Below are positions 26,596 through 33,589 of a stretch of DNA of 64,000 nucleotides, in pieces. The stretch comes from a virus. Each line of letters opens with the position of its first letter. The first letter of the stretch is position 1. The notes below the pieces were generated by a model. It was not told where the DNA came from. It searched no databases and was given only the letters and a program-made list of their open reading frames with translations. The position numbers and the translations under genes are program-made. Location: IMG/VR virus record IMGVR_UViG_3300037725_000018, positions 62,001-126,000 of that record; one strand, written 5' to 3'.

Positions 26596-26667
26596 CTGCT
26601 CCGGATGGATTCGAACCATCACTGACGGGTCCAAAGCCCGTTGTCCTGCCAATTAGACGACGGAGCA
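26596..26667 (-). tRNA. tRNA-Gln(TTG)
   Basis: 72 bases; acceptor TGCTCCG/CGGAGCA, anticodon stem ACGGG/CCCGT with loop CTTTGGA, T-loop TTCGAAT. No encoded CCA. Confidence 0.9.
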
Positions 26668-26676
26668 GTGATTGAG

Positions 26677-26964
26677 TTACATTTCGTTTTCAGAGTCAAA
26701 AGAACGAACAAGAGCGTCTTTAACAACGTGAAGACTGTTCGGGCCTTCAAACTTGTACTTTTCTTCGAAGCGGTCAGTTCCAAGAGCTTCTATCGATTCG
26801 TAAAAAACGCCTCGAAAGAAAGAACTTGTTACTGCCATTACAAAATCCGGGAAAACGAACTTGTAACTTTGATTGTCTTTGTCAAGTGTTGAAAGCCCAT
26901 AAGATTCTCGGAAGCTTTTCCCGTTTTCATAGCCGCTAAAAATCGTTGCATCTTCAGGGATCAT
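26677..26964 (-). CDS. STAS-like DUF4325 domain protein
   Basis: 95 residues. FVFPDFVMAVTSSFFRGVFY and then DRFEEKYKFEGPN match the DUF4325 pattern (a strand, S-SF, a helix and a late strand), a STAS-like fold often found beside phage and defence genes. Its role is unknown. It overlaps the next gene by 11 bases. Confidence 0.5.
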   Translation of the reverse strand: MIPEDATIFSGYENGKSFRESYGLSTLDKDNQSYKFVFPDFVMAVTSSFFRGVFYESIEALGTDRFEEKYKFEGPNSLHVVKDALVRSFDSENEM

Positions 26965-27151
26965 TTTTTGTCTTGGATTTTAAAAATCGTTTAAGAGCAT
27001 AATGGGCGTCTAATTCCAATGCTGCTTTTGTTTCTGATGAAACGCCGTCTCTCTTAGAGCCAAGCAAAGAGCTAATGAACGTTTTAACATCACTTTTTTG
27101 ATTGGCTCGAACTTTAATTTGATTTTGAACAACTTTTTTTACTTCGTCCAT
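26954..27151 (-). CDS. Small basic helical protein
   Basis: 65 residues, Lys-rich, all helical by composition. Coupled to the downstream DUF4325-like gene by overlap. Function unknown. Confidence 0.45.
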   Translation of the reverse strand: MDEVKKVVQNQIKVRANQKSDVKTFISSLLGSKRDGVSSETKAALELDAHYALKRFLKSKTKNDP

Positions 27152-27188
27152 TTAGATGTTATATATCAATTTAAAAGATAAAATAAGG

Positions 27189-27263
27189 TCGGGTGAGTTG
27201 GATTTGAACCAACGGCTCCCTGCTCCCAAAGCAGGTGCTCTGGCCTGACTGAACTATCACCCG
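27189..27263 (-). tRNA. tRNA-Pro(TGG)
   Basis: 75 bases; acceptor CGGGTGA/TCACCCG, anticodon stem CCTGC/GCAGG with loop TTTGGGA, T-loop TTCAAAT. No encoded CCA. Confidence 0.92.
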
Positions 27264-27286
27264 ATGTTTCCGTGAGACCTGTTTAA

Positions 27287-27397
27287 CTAAAAACCCTTGC
27301 ACTCCCACAGGTCATGGGGGGACCAATTCGCCACGTTCGGTGACATAGCCGTATTCTTATCGACGGAAAGCGAAGATTTCGGCGTCGGGATTATCAC
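27287..27397 (-). CDS. Candidate small ORF (36 aa, GTG start)
   Basis: 36 codons from a GTG, with coding-like composition (TPKSSLSVDKNTAMSPNVAN). A TATATATAG box lies about 20 bases upstream. Size and start make it uncertain. Confidence 0.3.
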   Translation of the reverse strand: MIIPTPKSSLSVDKNTAMSPNVANWSPHDLWECKGF

Positions 27398-27419
27398 GTG
27401 TCTACCAATAATATATAGC

Positions 27420-27557
27420 AGATTGCCAATTTTAACGCCTTATTTGGCGAATGCGTTTAAGTGTTTTCTTCACCTTTAAAAGAACTTTCAATCAAGTCCT
27501 TCTTGGAATCGAACCAAGGTATCCGTATATTTAAGGATAAATTGCTGTAGGCAATCT
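27420..27557 (-). ncRNA. Permuted tRNA-like / Y-like RNA module C
   Basis: Minus-strand order: AGATTGCC, CTACAG bulge, CAATTT, a hairpin, T-arm CTTGG-TTCGATT-CCAAG, acceptor-like hairpin AAGGACT/AGTTCTT, further hairpins, AAATTG, GGCAATCT. The outer strands pair perfectly (8 bp) and CAATTT/AAATTG adds 6 bp, leaving only the CTACAG bulge. The 3' half of a tRNA therefore precedes its 5' strand. The D-arm part is degenerate. Y RNA-like architecture; see also 28024 and 29697. Confidence 0.5.
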
Positions 27558-27559
27558 TG

Positions 27560-27633
27560 CGATCCCTCCCGGATTCGAACCGGGGACCTCTTCCGTGACA
27601 GGGAAGCATCCTAAACCACTAGACCAAGGGACC
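27560..27633 (-). tRNA. tRNA-Asp(GTC), copy 1
   Basis: 74 bases; acceptor GGTCCCT/AGGGATC, anticodon stem CTTCC/GGAAG with loop CTGTCAC, T-loop TTCGAAT. No encoded CCA; discriminator G as expected for Asp. Confidence 0.92.
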
Positions 27634-27636
27634 GTT

Positions 27637-27819
27637 TCATTCTTCAATCGCTTCCATCCAAACGGACGGTTCGTTTACCGTAAACCGAACAACGGTTCCG
27701 TCTTCAAATTTTAATCGAACGATATTTCCAGAATTTGCAAACCGCTTTGTAATCGTTGTTGATTCAACGGTTTTTCCTTCCATCCAATCGGCAATTTCTT
27801 CTTGGTAGTTTGAAACCAT
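27637..27819 (-). CDS. Small protein of unknown function
   Basis: 60 residues from the ATG at 27819 (a TTG upstream is less likely). Helix then beta strands (NIVRLKFEDGTVVRFTVNEP). It ends 4 bases before tRNA-Asp. Confidence 0.45.
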   Translation of the reverse strand: MVSNYQEEIADWMEGKTVESTTITKRFANSGNIVRLKFEDGTVVRFTVNEPSVWMEAIEE

Positions 27820-27944
27820 CTTCTGTATATTTGTTAACAAAAGCGCAAAGAATTAGTTCCTACTTTATAGAACTTTAAAACAAACTGCTTTTTCTTTTTT
27901 TTGATATATGTAATCAAAGAGAAAAGTTGCTGTTAGCAGCTTTG

Positions 27945-28018
27945 TGTGGGTGGTGGGGATCGAACCCACAGCCTCCTGCTTGGAAGGCAGGCTATCTAGC
28001 CAATTGATATACACCCAC
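27945..28018 (-). tRNA. tRNA-Gly(TCC)
   Basis: 74 bases; acceptor GTGGGTG/CACCCAC, anticodon stem CCTGC/GCAGG with loop CTTCCAA, T-loop TTCGATC. No encoded CCA. It follows module B within a few bases. Confidence 0.92.
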
Positions 28019-28023
28019 AAAAC

Positions 28024-28140
28024 AGGCTACACAAGAAAAGTGTGCTACCATTACACCATACGGGTTAAACCCGCACTTGGATTCGAACCAAGACCTTCTG
28101 CTTATAGGCAGATAAAAGTATGTCTGCTGCAGGTAGCCCT
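28024..28140 (-). ncRNA. Permuted tRNA-like / Y-like RNA module B
   Basis: Order on the minus strand: AGGGCTAC, CTGCAGCAGA, hairpin TCTGC-CTATAA-GCAGA, T-arm CTTGG-TTCGAAT-CCAAG, acceptor strand TGCGGGT, TTA, acceptor strand ACCCGTA, D-arm GTGT-AATGGTA-GCAC, linker, GTAGCCT, then GTTTT. The two acceptor strands pair (7 bp) although the 3' strand comes first, and the ends pair (7 bp with one bulge). The anticodon-like loop has only 6 bases. This fits a YrlA-type RNA better than a tRNA. Confidence 0.6.
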
Positions 28141-28200
28141 ATGTTTATCGTACGTCTATATATAGACTTTAGAAGCACTTGGTTCCGTAAGTCTATATAT

Positions 28201-28467
28201 TCACTTGTTCTTAACTTGGACTACAACTTCGTCCGAGTTTGAAACATATGCGTAAATTGCATATCCTAAATTACCGAGACCGAATGTGAACCACACAGTT
28301 AGTATGAACCAGATGAAATGAACAAACCCGGACCCGTAACTGTTCTTTCTAACCCTAACGTGTTTATCACTTTGTTCGGATACGGAATAGCCTTGGATTT
28401 GGTAATCGTCTACTTTGTTGTGAAGTTCTTCTTCGGTAGAGACTTTTCTAATTCTAACGTTTGGCAT
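28201..28467 (-). CDS. Small membrane protein with cytoplasmic N-terminus
   Basis: 88 residues. A ~45-residue soluble part is followed by hydrophobic segments GFVHFIWFILTVWFTFGLGN and LGYAIYAYV. Similar two-segment proteins occur in many prokaryotes; no function is known. Confidence 0.5.
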   Translation of the reverse strand: MPNVRIRKVSTEEELHNKVDDYQIQGYSVSEQSDKHVRVRKNSYGSGFVHFIWFILTVWFTFGLGNLGYAIYAYVSNSDEVVVQVKNK

Positions 28468-28548
28468 AACTGTATTTTAGTTTATAAATGATAGGAAGTT
28501 AAAATTTAGATGAATATATTTGTTCATCTGTTACTTTTATGCTATTCG

Positions 28549-28621
28549 GGTGAGTATCCGGATTTGAACCGGAACTAAGGCGACCACAACGCCTCGTGCT
28601 ACCAATTACACCATACCCACC
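28549..28621 (-). tRNA. tRNA-His(GTG)
   Basis: 73 bases including G-1 opposite C73; acceptor GTGGGTA/TACTCAC, anticodon stem AGGCG/CGCCT with loop TTGTGGT, T-loop TTCAAAT. The encoded G-1:C73 pair is the His identity mark. Confidence 0.92.
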
Positions 28622-28679
28622 ATGTTTGGCGATTGTTTCACGCCAAACCGTCGCACGCAACCACGTGAACGGAAATATG

Positions 28680-28753
28680 TAACACGGGTGGGACTCGAAC
28701 CCACTAAAGACAGCTTGAAAGACTGCCTACGCGACCGCTTTGTATTCCGTGTC
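28680..28753 (-). tRNA. tRNA-Glu(TTC), copy 1
   Basis: 74 bases; acceptor GACACGG/CCGTGTT, loop CTTTCAA, T-loop TTCGAGT. Its 5' half through the D-arm is identical to copy 2 at 35378, showing duplication. Confidence 0.85.
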
Positions 28754-28761
28754 AAATATTG

Positions 28762-28834
28762 CACGGGTACTAGGACTTGCACCTAGATCCCCGGTTTTGG
28801 AGACCGGGATGTTTCTAAATTCCACCATACCCGT
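28762..28834 (-). tRNA. tRNA-Trp(CCA)
   Basis: 73 bases; acceptor ACGGGTA/TACCCGT, anticodon stem CCGGT/ACCGG with loop CTCCAAA, T-loop TGCAAGT, discriminator G. No encoded 3' CCA. Confidence 0.9.
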
Positions 28835-28849
28835 GTACCAATTCTAATT

Positions 28850-29155
28850 CTAATAGTCTTCGAAGCGGTCGTGAACCTTAATCGGATCATCGGAAGGAAA
28901 CCGCTTGTCGCTGGAATAAATGAAGTTTCCACCGAACATCGGTCCCCGCTTTCCATCCGGAGTTTCAACCGGAACTGCGTACGTGACCGTTTTACCGAAC
29001 ACGGTCTTTTCGGCAATCCGAACGGCAGGGGAATCTTCGGAAGGCTCAAACGGCCCTTCGGCGTTTACGATTACAACCGAGTCAACACGGCTCGTAACAC
29101 CGCCGTTGGTCGTGTCCGCTCCGTTTCGAGAATAAACGTTTGCGCGAATACCCAT
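28850..29155 (-). CDS. Protein of unknown function
   Basis: 101 residues with regular beta-strand content (RVDSVVIVNAEGPFEPSEDS). No motif is recognised. It ends 15 bases before tRNA-Trp. Confidence 0.5.
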   Translation of the reverse strand: MGIRANVYSRNGADTTNGGVTSRVDSVVIVNAEGPFEPSEDSPAVRIAEKTVFGKTVTYAVPVETPDGKRGPMFGGNFIYSSDKRFPSDDPIKVHDRFEDY

Positions 29156-29262
29156 AGCTTCAAGTGTCTTTGATTGGGGTTTCCTTTCTTAACTTCACTA
29201 TATTCAATGCAACGCAAAGGAATTGGTTCCGAAAGAAACGGCACTTCACAAAAGCTTCATAC

Positions 29263-29541
29263 TTACTCTGTGCTATCGGAAACTTCGTCAAACGCTTCAT
29301 CTAAACTCTGCTCTTCCGGAGAGGCAAAACCTTTTTCGTCGCCACTGCTTCTTACGTCCCGTTCAACGCGCCAAATGTCGTTTACAGGGTACTTATACAC
29401 TTTTCCGTTTAGGTCCTCGATGCAGTAAAAACTTCCTTTCTCGTACGTGTTAACCGCTCCGTGATAGACCTTTTGAAAAGAAGACTTCAATTGAACTTTT
29501 ACTGTATGTGTATCTTGTTTTTCGTAACTATGCTGACTCAT
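29263..29541 (-). CDS. Small acidic protein of unknown function
   Basis: 92 residues. A beta-barrel-like first half (GSFYCIEDLNGKVYKYPVND) and an acidic tail. It follows tRNA-Ala. The ~110 bases between it and the gene at 29155 hold no gene. Confidence 0.5.
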   Translation of the reverse strand: MSQHSYEKQDTHTVKVQLKSSFQKVYHGAVNTYEKGSFYCIEDLNGKVYKYPVNDIWRVERDVRSSGDEKGFASPEEQSLDEAFDEVSDSTE

Positions 29542-29568
29542 ATTGGCTTTTTACTACGGGTGAATGTG

Positions 29569-29641
29569 TGGAGCCAGTCGGATTCGAACCGACAACTTGA
29601 ACCGTGCAAAAGTTCCGCTCTACCGTTAGAGCTATGGCCCC
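29569..29641 (-). tRNA. tRNA-Ala(TGC), copy 1
   Basis: 73 bases; acceptor GGGGCCA/TGGCTCC with the G3-U70 Ala identity pair, anticodon loop TTTGCAC, T-loop TTCGAAT. No encoded CCA. Confidence 0.92.
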
Positions 29642-29696
29642 ATAAGTCAAGGGTGACTCTACCAAAGTCCATTTAATCGGCAACTTACCGACCCTT

Positions 29697-29829
29697 GAAA
29701 AATAAAACAGACTGCAATTGATTTAGTGCTCTGCCAGTTGAGCTACCCGTCCAAAAGCGGACGGGGTAGGACTCGAACCTACAACCTCTCCTTCCATGTA
29801 GGATATCAATGGATTGCTGTATGCAGCCT
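29697..29829 (-). ncRNA. Permuted tRNA-like / Y-like RNA module A
   Basis: Order on the minus strand: AGGCTGCA, TACAGCAATCC bulge, ATTGAT, hairpin ATCCT-ACATGGA-AGGAG, T-arm GTAGG-TTCGAGT-CCTAC, acceptor CCCGTCC, GCTTTT, acceptor GGACGGG, TA, D-arm GCTC-AACTGGCA-GAGC, ATCAAT, TGCAGTCT, then GTTTTATTTTT. Acceptor strands pair perfectly in permuted order. AGGCTGCA/TGCAGTCT (8 bp) and ATTGAT/ATCAAT (6 bp) close the module around a 5'-strand bulge. A U-rich tail follows. This is the clearest of three related modules. Confidence 0.65.
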
Positions 29830-29902
29830 TGGAAATCAACATTTCTTTTTTATCTTGGCACTATTATATATGCTCTATCTATGTAAATGTTTCAAGTTTC
29901 CC

Positions 29903-30088
29903 TTATTCTTCATCTTTTTTCATGTCTTCTATGAACAACTTCGAAGCTACCTTCGCTTCTTCCACAGACTTTTCCGGCGTGCCGCCAATTCCCGACATAC
30001 CCGGAAGGTCCGGAGAAGTTGTTACGTAGCACTCGTCTTTTGAGTTCCACCGTGTTTTAAACCGAACATCTTTTATGCTTTCAATCAT
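29903..30088 (-). CDS. HicB-like antitoxin-fold protein
   Basis: 61 residues. ECYVTTSPDLPGMSGIGGTP followed by EKSVEEAKVASKLFIEDM matches the HicB RNase-H-like core (strand, LPG turn, T-P-E helix). HicB proteins neutralise HicA mRNA interferases; no HicA gene is seen beside it, so it is an orphan, perhaps an antitoxin against host systems (inference). Confidence 0.65.
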   Translation of the reverse strand: MIESIKDVRFKTRWNSKDECYVTTSPDLPGMSGIGGTPEKSVEEAKVASKLFIEDMKKDEE

Positions 30089-30288
30089 TGTTTTTTAAGG
30101 TCTTGAATGACTTCGTACGTAGAAGGACGATATTTTTCTCCGGAAAACCCAAACGTGTAAGAAAGCTCTTCACGTTTATCCATCACACGGTCAAGTAAAC
30201 TATCCCATAGCACTTTGGCTTCTTCTTTTGTCAAATCTACATTTTTTTCTTCTACAAAATCTACGTACCAGTCTTCAAAATCGTTCAT
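30085..30288 (-). CDS. Small acidic helical protein
   Basis: 67 residues from the ATG at 30288; the longer reading would run into the macro-domain gene. It overlaps the HicB-like gene by 4 bases (ATGA). Mostly helical; function unknown. Confidence 0.5.
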   Translation of the reverse strand: MNDFEDWYVDFVEEKNVDLTKEEAKVLWDSLLDRVMDKREELSYTFGFSGEKYRPSTYEVIQDLKKQ

Positions 30289-30295
30289 ATCACTT

Positions 30296-30751
30296 TTACT
30301 TTTGGTTTTTAAATCTCCACACGTGAACATTTTCAGGCAAAACCTCAACTGCGGGTTCTACCTTTGAAACTTTAAGCCCACCGTTTCCGATCCCCGGATA
30401 ATTTAGGTCAAAACGTTTGTCCGAATTCCGGTTCGCAATCTGTCTAAGCAAAAGAGCAGACTTTGCAATCAAAGAAAGATCGGCCTCTTCTTTAAAGTGT
30501 GTTTTTACTTGAAAGGCCACAATCTTGTTTGAAGAGGTTACAAGTCCATACGAACCCAAGTCCCCGCACTTGTTTTGAATCTTCTCTCCAAGCCTTCTGT
30601 CAAGGCCCTCGAACCTATCTCTTGCGGTTTTGGCAATCCCACGCCCCATAACAACCGCACCATTTTTTTTGATGAAGCTGTTTGTTGTTATGCAGAAGGC
30701 GTCGGTTTCTTCATAAACGCTCCACATGTCTCCAAATTCGTAGGTAGGCAT
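30296..30751 (-). CDS. Macro-domain-like protein
   Basis: 151 residues. FGDMWSVYEETDAFCITTNS and then KKNGAVVMGRGIAKTARDRF match phage macro-like proteins (GD-x, a T-N strand and the G-R-G-I-A loop that holds ADP-ribose). LNYPGIGNGGLK supplies the second Gly-rich loop. Family members bind or hydrolyse ADP-ribose derivatives, including ADP-ribose-1''-phosphate from tRNA ligation. Next to tRNA genes and RNA ligases a nucleotide-salvage role is attractive but inferred. Confidence 0.65.
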   Translation of the reverse strand: MPTYEFGDMWSVYEETDAFCITTNSFIKKNGAVVMGRGIAKTARDRFEGLDRRLGEKIQNKCGDLGSYGLVTSSNKIVAFQVKTHFKEEADLSLIAKSALLLRQIANRNSDKRFDLNYPGIGNGGLKVSKVEPAVEVLPENVHVWRFKNQK

Positions 30752-30760
30752 AAGCTGTTT

Positions 30761-31105
30761 TTAAATGAACACGTGTAGAAGAATCGAAAGTACGGTTGCG
30801 GCCCCGGTAGCGATAAACCAAATAGCTTGTTTGTTGAAAAGTCTGTTTGACTCTTTCAAAATATCTTCTGCTTTTCGTCTAACTTCGCGACGTTTTGAAA
30901 GTTGGTTGTAAATGTGGGAGATTCCTTTCCCGCCATAGAACGTTGAAAATGCCGTTCCAACAAAACAAGAAATAACGCCAAATGGAATCGTTCCGGTAAC
31001 AAGAGAAGCTAAAATTGTCGAGAAGCAAAAAATCAACAGGGTAAACATCAACACAAAAGAAAGTGAAACTGCTATAAGGAGCGACAGTATCTTTTCGGTT
31101 CTCAT
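30761..31105 (-). CDS. Membrane protein
   Basis: 114 residues from the ATG at 31105 (the upstream extension crosses tRNA-Ile). Hydrophobic segments at about 7-30, 33-55 and 92-113 with a basic cytoplasmic helix between them. Function unknown. Confidence 0.5.
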   Translation of the reverse strand: MRTEKILSLLIAVSLSFVLMFTLLIFCFSTILASLVTGTIPFGVISCFVGTAFSTFYGGKGISHIYNQLSKRREVRRKAEDILKESNRLFNKQAIWFIATGAATVLSILLHVFI

Positions 31106-31152
31106 AATAGTCTTGTAGGTAACTGGTTTATAGTGGGCACGTGATAAAGATG

Positions 31153-31228
31153 TACTCCCGGCGGGATTTGAACCCACGATCTCCAATTTATAAGATTGGG
31201 GCTTTATGCCAGACTAAGCTACGGGAGT
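31153..31228 (-). tRNA. tRNA-Ile(TAT)
   Basis: 76 bases; acceptor ACTCCCG/CGGGAGT, anticodon stem CCAAT/ATTGG with loop CTTATAA, T-loop TTCAAAT. It reads AUA directly with a TAT anticodon, unusual in bacteria, which normally use lysidine-modified CAT. Confidence 0.9.
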
Positions 31229-31246
31229 ATCCCACCTTTTTGCGTT

Positions 31247-31510
31247 TTACCCGATCAGCTTTCGCTTTCCTGCGTTTTCGTATTCCTCTTTCTCTTTCTG
31301 TACGCCTTGAAGGATCATCCGGATTCGATCACGAAGAACCCCACTTGTAGCGGAAAGGGGGATAGAGATCCAAAATAAAAAGAAATTGGTAATGAAGAAC
31401 CCAACCCAATATGGGCGTCCCTGCGGACGTTGGAAAACGTAGGTTTCAACGGACATATAAAGTGTCCAAAGAGTTGCGATAGTAAGAAGAACTACAGATA
31501 GCGTGTTCAT
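31247..31510 (-). CDS. Two-helix membrane protein
   Basis: 87 residues from the ATG at 31510. Transmembrane segments at about 3-22 and 36-58, then a charged C-terminal helix. Function unknown. Confidence 0.5.
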   Translation of the reverse strand: MNTLSVVLLTIATLWTLYMSVETYVFQRPQGRPYWVGFFITNFFLFWISIPLSATSGVLRDRIRMILQGVQKEKEEYENAGKRKLIG

Positions 31511-31560
31511 TTTTTCTTTTGGTTTCTTTAGATTTAAAAGTTTCAACTTATAGCAAACGT

Positions 31561-32220
31561 TCACCCGTACTGGCTTACGCCTTCAAACATATCATACCGA
31601 AGCTTCGCATATGGAAGTGTGTCGATATCGGAAGGCTTAGGATGGGTGAACATGATTCCTTCTACATAGGCATTGTTTTCATGCGCCTCTTGAAAAGACG
31701 TTCCGTGAAACGTCGAATAAAACAGAGGAATCAACCCGTTTTCAAACCAGCTTTCAATTGCGTCGAACGTCTTCGGGTACTTTCCCCAACTTTCGTATTG
31801 AAGCTTTCTTCGGCTATAAGAGCTAAAAGGAATCCAGATGTGTTCGTTTAGGTCATAAGGGTTTCCTTGAACTTTCGGGCCAACGACTTCCCCAAAGTGT
31901 TGACCGTCTGTTAGCGTTTCAACATACCCACGATCTACAGAATTTCGAATTGCATCTGTGATCCTACGGTCCCCATGAAAAGCAGGAACCCGGTTCTTTC
32001 GGTTCATAACTTGAACAATTTGCCCGTTTTGAATCAAAACAGACACGTTTGTTCCGTCAATTTTTTCAATTGCCATTGTACGCGGATCATTAAAAACCCA
32101 ATCGTAGCTATTGCCGTTGTCGTCTGTGTTTACTTCGTCAACGACAAAGTATCCACCGTTTCGCTCTTCACGAACAAACGGCGAATGAATCTTCGGCATG
32201 TCTCGCATAAAAGACTGCAT
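31561..32220 (-). CDS. RNA ligase-family protein 1
   Basis: 219 residues from the ATG at 32220 (upstream lies tRNA-Ile). AIEKIDGTNVSV carries the nucleotidyl-accepting Lys53 of motif I (KxDG). EVVGPKVQGNPY and AYVEGIMFTHPKPSD with PYAKLRYDMF fit motifs III-V of the RNA ligase/mRNA-capping superfamily. These enzymes seal RNA after AMP transfer. A second ligase is at 59065. Amid 40 tRNAs, repair of cleaved tRNAs is the likely job. Confidence 0.8.
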   Translation of the reverse strand: MQSFMRDMPKIHSPFVREERNGGYFVVDEVNTDDNGNSYDWVFNDPRTMAIEKIDGTNVSVLIQNGQIVQVMNRKNRVPAFHGDRRITDAIRNSVDRGYVETLTDGQHFGEVVGPKVQGNPYDLNEHIWIPFSSYSRRKLQYESWGKYPKTFDAIESWFENGLIPLFYSTFHGTSFQEAHENNAYVEGIMFTHPKPSDIDTLPYAKLRYDMFEGVSQYG

Positions 32221-32269
32221 ATAGAATTGACGTAGCCTTTTAATTAAGCAAATATAAAGAGAGTTTTTG

Positions 32270-32343
32270 TTGTCCCGGTAGGATTTGAACCTACGGCACA
32301 CGATGTATCAGACCGATGCTCTACCAGACTGAGCTACGGGACA
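32270..32343 (-). tRNA. tRNA-Ile(GAT)
   Basis: 74 bases; acceptor TGTCCCG/CGGGACA, anticodon loop CTGATAC, T-loop TTCAAAT. The outermost anticodon-stem pair is a T-T mismatch. Confidence 0.85.
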
Positions 32344-32359
32344 ATACTACTTTTGCTAT

Positions 32360-32560
32360 CTATTGAATTGCTTCCTCGTTGAACTTACTAGCGGGTTCGC
32401 GGCTCACAATGACATTTGCTTCGTCGTCTTCGTACTGCATGTATTCCGCGTCAACCGCGTTCATAAACTCGTAAGCTTCCGGGTAGTGGTCTTGCATCGT
32501 AGAAGATGAAAGAATTCCACTCTTTCCGTCGCCGTTGTTGGACACGTGATAGACAACCAT
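32360..32560 (-). CDS. Small acidic protein of unknown function
   Basis: 66 residues. MVVYHVSNNGDGKSGILSSS starts it; the middle is Met/Tyr/Asp-rich. No motif. Confidence 0.45.
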   Translation of the reverse strand: MVVYHVSNNGDGKSGILSSSTMQDHYPEAYEFMNAVDAEYMQYEDDEANVIVSREPASKFNEEAIQ

Positions 32561-32681
32561 GATCTTGAGGCTTTTTGATTAGCGGTTAGCTTTCTTTCCT
32601 CGCAAATGCACCTATTACATGCGGAAAACCGCGTTGTGTTTCAAATAAAAGTGTGAAGCCTCTTTGAAGATATTTGATCTG

Positions 32682-32765
32682 TGTTGGTGGAGGGATTCGA
32701 ACCCACACGGTATGAAAACCACAAGATCCTAAATCTTGCGCGTCTACCAATTTCGCCACACCAAC
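32682..32765 (-). tRNA. tRNA-Leu(TAG)
   Basis: 84 bases with long variable arm; acceptor GTTGGTG/CACCAAC, anticodon stem CAAGA/TCTTG with loop TTTAGGA, T-loop TTCGAAT. Confidence 0.9.
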
Positions 32766-32785
32766 ATTGAACCCCAAGCTTTCAT

Positions 32786-32986
32786 TTACGTGTCTGAATG
32801 TGAACTTGGGGTTCTTGATACTTTAGGCCGCAAAGACGGCTCTTTTGGTCCATACCCAACTTTCTCTTTTCCATATGGAGTTCCCTCTTTTCCATATGGA
32901 GTTCCGGTTTCAAAATCCAAATCGGATTTGAAAATAAGATAGAGAACTGCAGAAACAAAAAGTAAGAAAAGGTATGGTCCGGTCAT
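32786..32986 (-). CDS. Small membrane-anchored protein with GTPYGKE repeats
   Basis: 66 residues from the ATG at 32986: an N-terminal transmembrane helix (YLFLLFVSAVLYLIF) then a hydrophilic tail with a tandem GTPYGKE repeat. The same 18-21 bases are repeated in the DNA, so recent slippage is likely. Confidence 0.5.
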   Translation of the reverse strand: MTGPYLFLLFVSAVLYLIFKSDLDFETGTPYGKEGTPYGKEKVGYGPKEPSLRPKVSRTPSSHSDT

Positions 32987-32993
32987 TTTTGAT

Positions 32994-33134
32994 TTAAATC
33001 GAGAGAACAAGGATTGCAATGATGAAAAGAACCACCACAAGAACGCCAAGTCCAAGTGCAACCTTGGAAATTGTGTTCTCGGTAAGCTCATCTTTTACGT
33101 CTTCGAAGCTGTCTAGATCGTTTGGTTCTTGCAT
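32994..33134 (-). CDS. Small single-pass membrane protein (46 aa)
   Basis: 46 residues from the ATG at 33134: a soluble acidic start and a C-terminal transmembrane helix (VALGLGVLVVVLFIIAILVL). It ends 8 bases before the next gene. Confidence 0.45.
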   Translation of the reverse strand: MQEPNDLDSFEDVKDELTENTISKVALGLGVLVVVLFIIAILVLSI

Positions 33135-33191
33135 AATAAAAGGCGTCTAAGCTATAAGAATGGATTCTAAGGCGTAACAGTTAACGTTTAG

Positions 33192-33277
33192 TACCGGAGA
33201 CGGGACTCGAACCCGTACGCCCGTTAAAGAGCATCAGATCCTTAATCTGACCTGTCTTCCAATTCCAGCACTCCGGT
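33192..33277 (-). tRNA. tRNA-Leu(AAG)
   Basis: 86 bases with long variable arm; acceptor ACCGGAG/CTCCGGT, anticodon stem TCAGA/TCTGA with loop TTAAGGA, T-loop TTCGAGT. An A34 Leu anticodon is rare in bacteria and would need A-to-I editing to read beyond CUU. Confidence 0.85.
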
Positions 33278-33283
33278 ATAAAT

Positions 33284-33457
33284 GACCGATTTTTTTCGTT
33301 TGGCGGCTCAACAAATTTAAATGGCGCTAGACGCCAGCATAATTCATTGTCCACATACTGTACAAATCATGAAAATTAATGAACAAACAATCACAAGATA
33401 CTCTTTACGGAAGTAAATCACTCTTCCGGTTGAGCCGCCAAACGAAAAAAACCGATC
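33284..33457 (+). ncRNA. Long-stem RNA element 1 of tandem pair
   Basis: A perfect 23-base inverted repeat (33290-33312 with 33429-33451) encloses 116 bases that contain the hairpin TGGCG-CTAGA-CGCCA and, at the end, ACGGAAGTAAATCACTCTTC. The last ~35 bases of the loop plus GGTTGAGCC are nearly identical to element 2. Strand set from the terminator that ends the pair; minus-strand transcription cannot be excluded. Confidence 0.5.
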
Positions 33458-33458
33458 A

Positions 33459-33573
33459 AGATTCCCTCTGGTTGGTGGCTCAACATATGCCATAGCATGA
33501 ACACCAATTCACAATACTAATAAATTTACGGAAGTAAATCACTCTTCCGGTTGAGCCACCAACCGGAGGGAAC
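33459..33573 (+). ncRNA. Long-stem RNA element 2 of tandem pair
   Basis: Arms 33462-33484 and 33550-33572 pair over 23 bases with one G-T. The outer stem differs from element 1, but both arms change together (GGCGGC/GCCGCC versus GGTGGC/GCCACC), which is covariation and argues for a conserved RNA fold. The loop is shorter (65 bases) and keeps the terminal CGGAAG...CTTCCG hairpin. Confidence 0.5.
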
Positions 33574-33589
33574 CTATTCCCTCCTTTTT
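33565..33589 (+). terminator. Intrinsic terminator on plus strand, competing with element 2
   Basis: GGAGGGAA-CCTA-TTCCCTCC followed by TTTTT is a textbook terminator. Its 5' arm is also the 3' arm of element 2's stem, so the two folds exclude each other as in an attenuator. Confidence 0.65.

Noticed and set aside
27263-27420. tRNA-Leu-like word GGTAGACACG
   Set aside because: No anticodon arm or T-arm follows; the small GTG ORF and spacer explain the region equally well.
33284-33573. Inverted-repeat elements read as MITE-like transposons
   Set aside because: The terminal repeats differ between copies in a compensatory way and no target duplication is seen; RNA structure explains them better.
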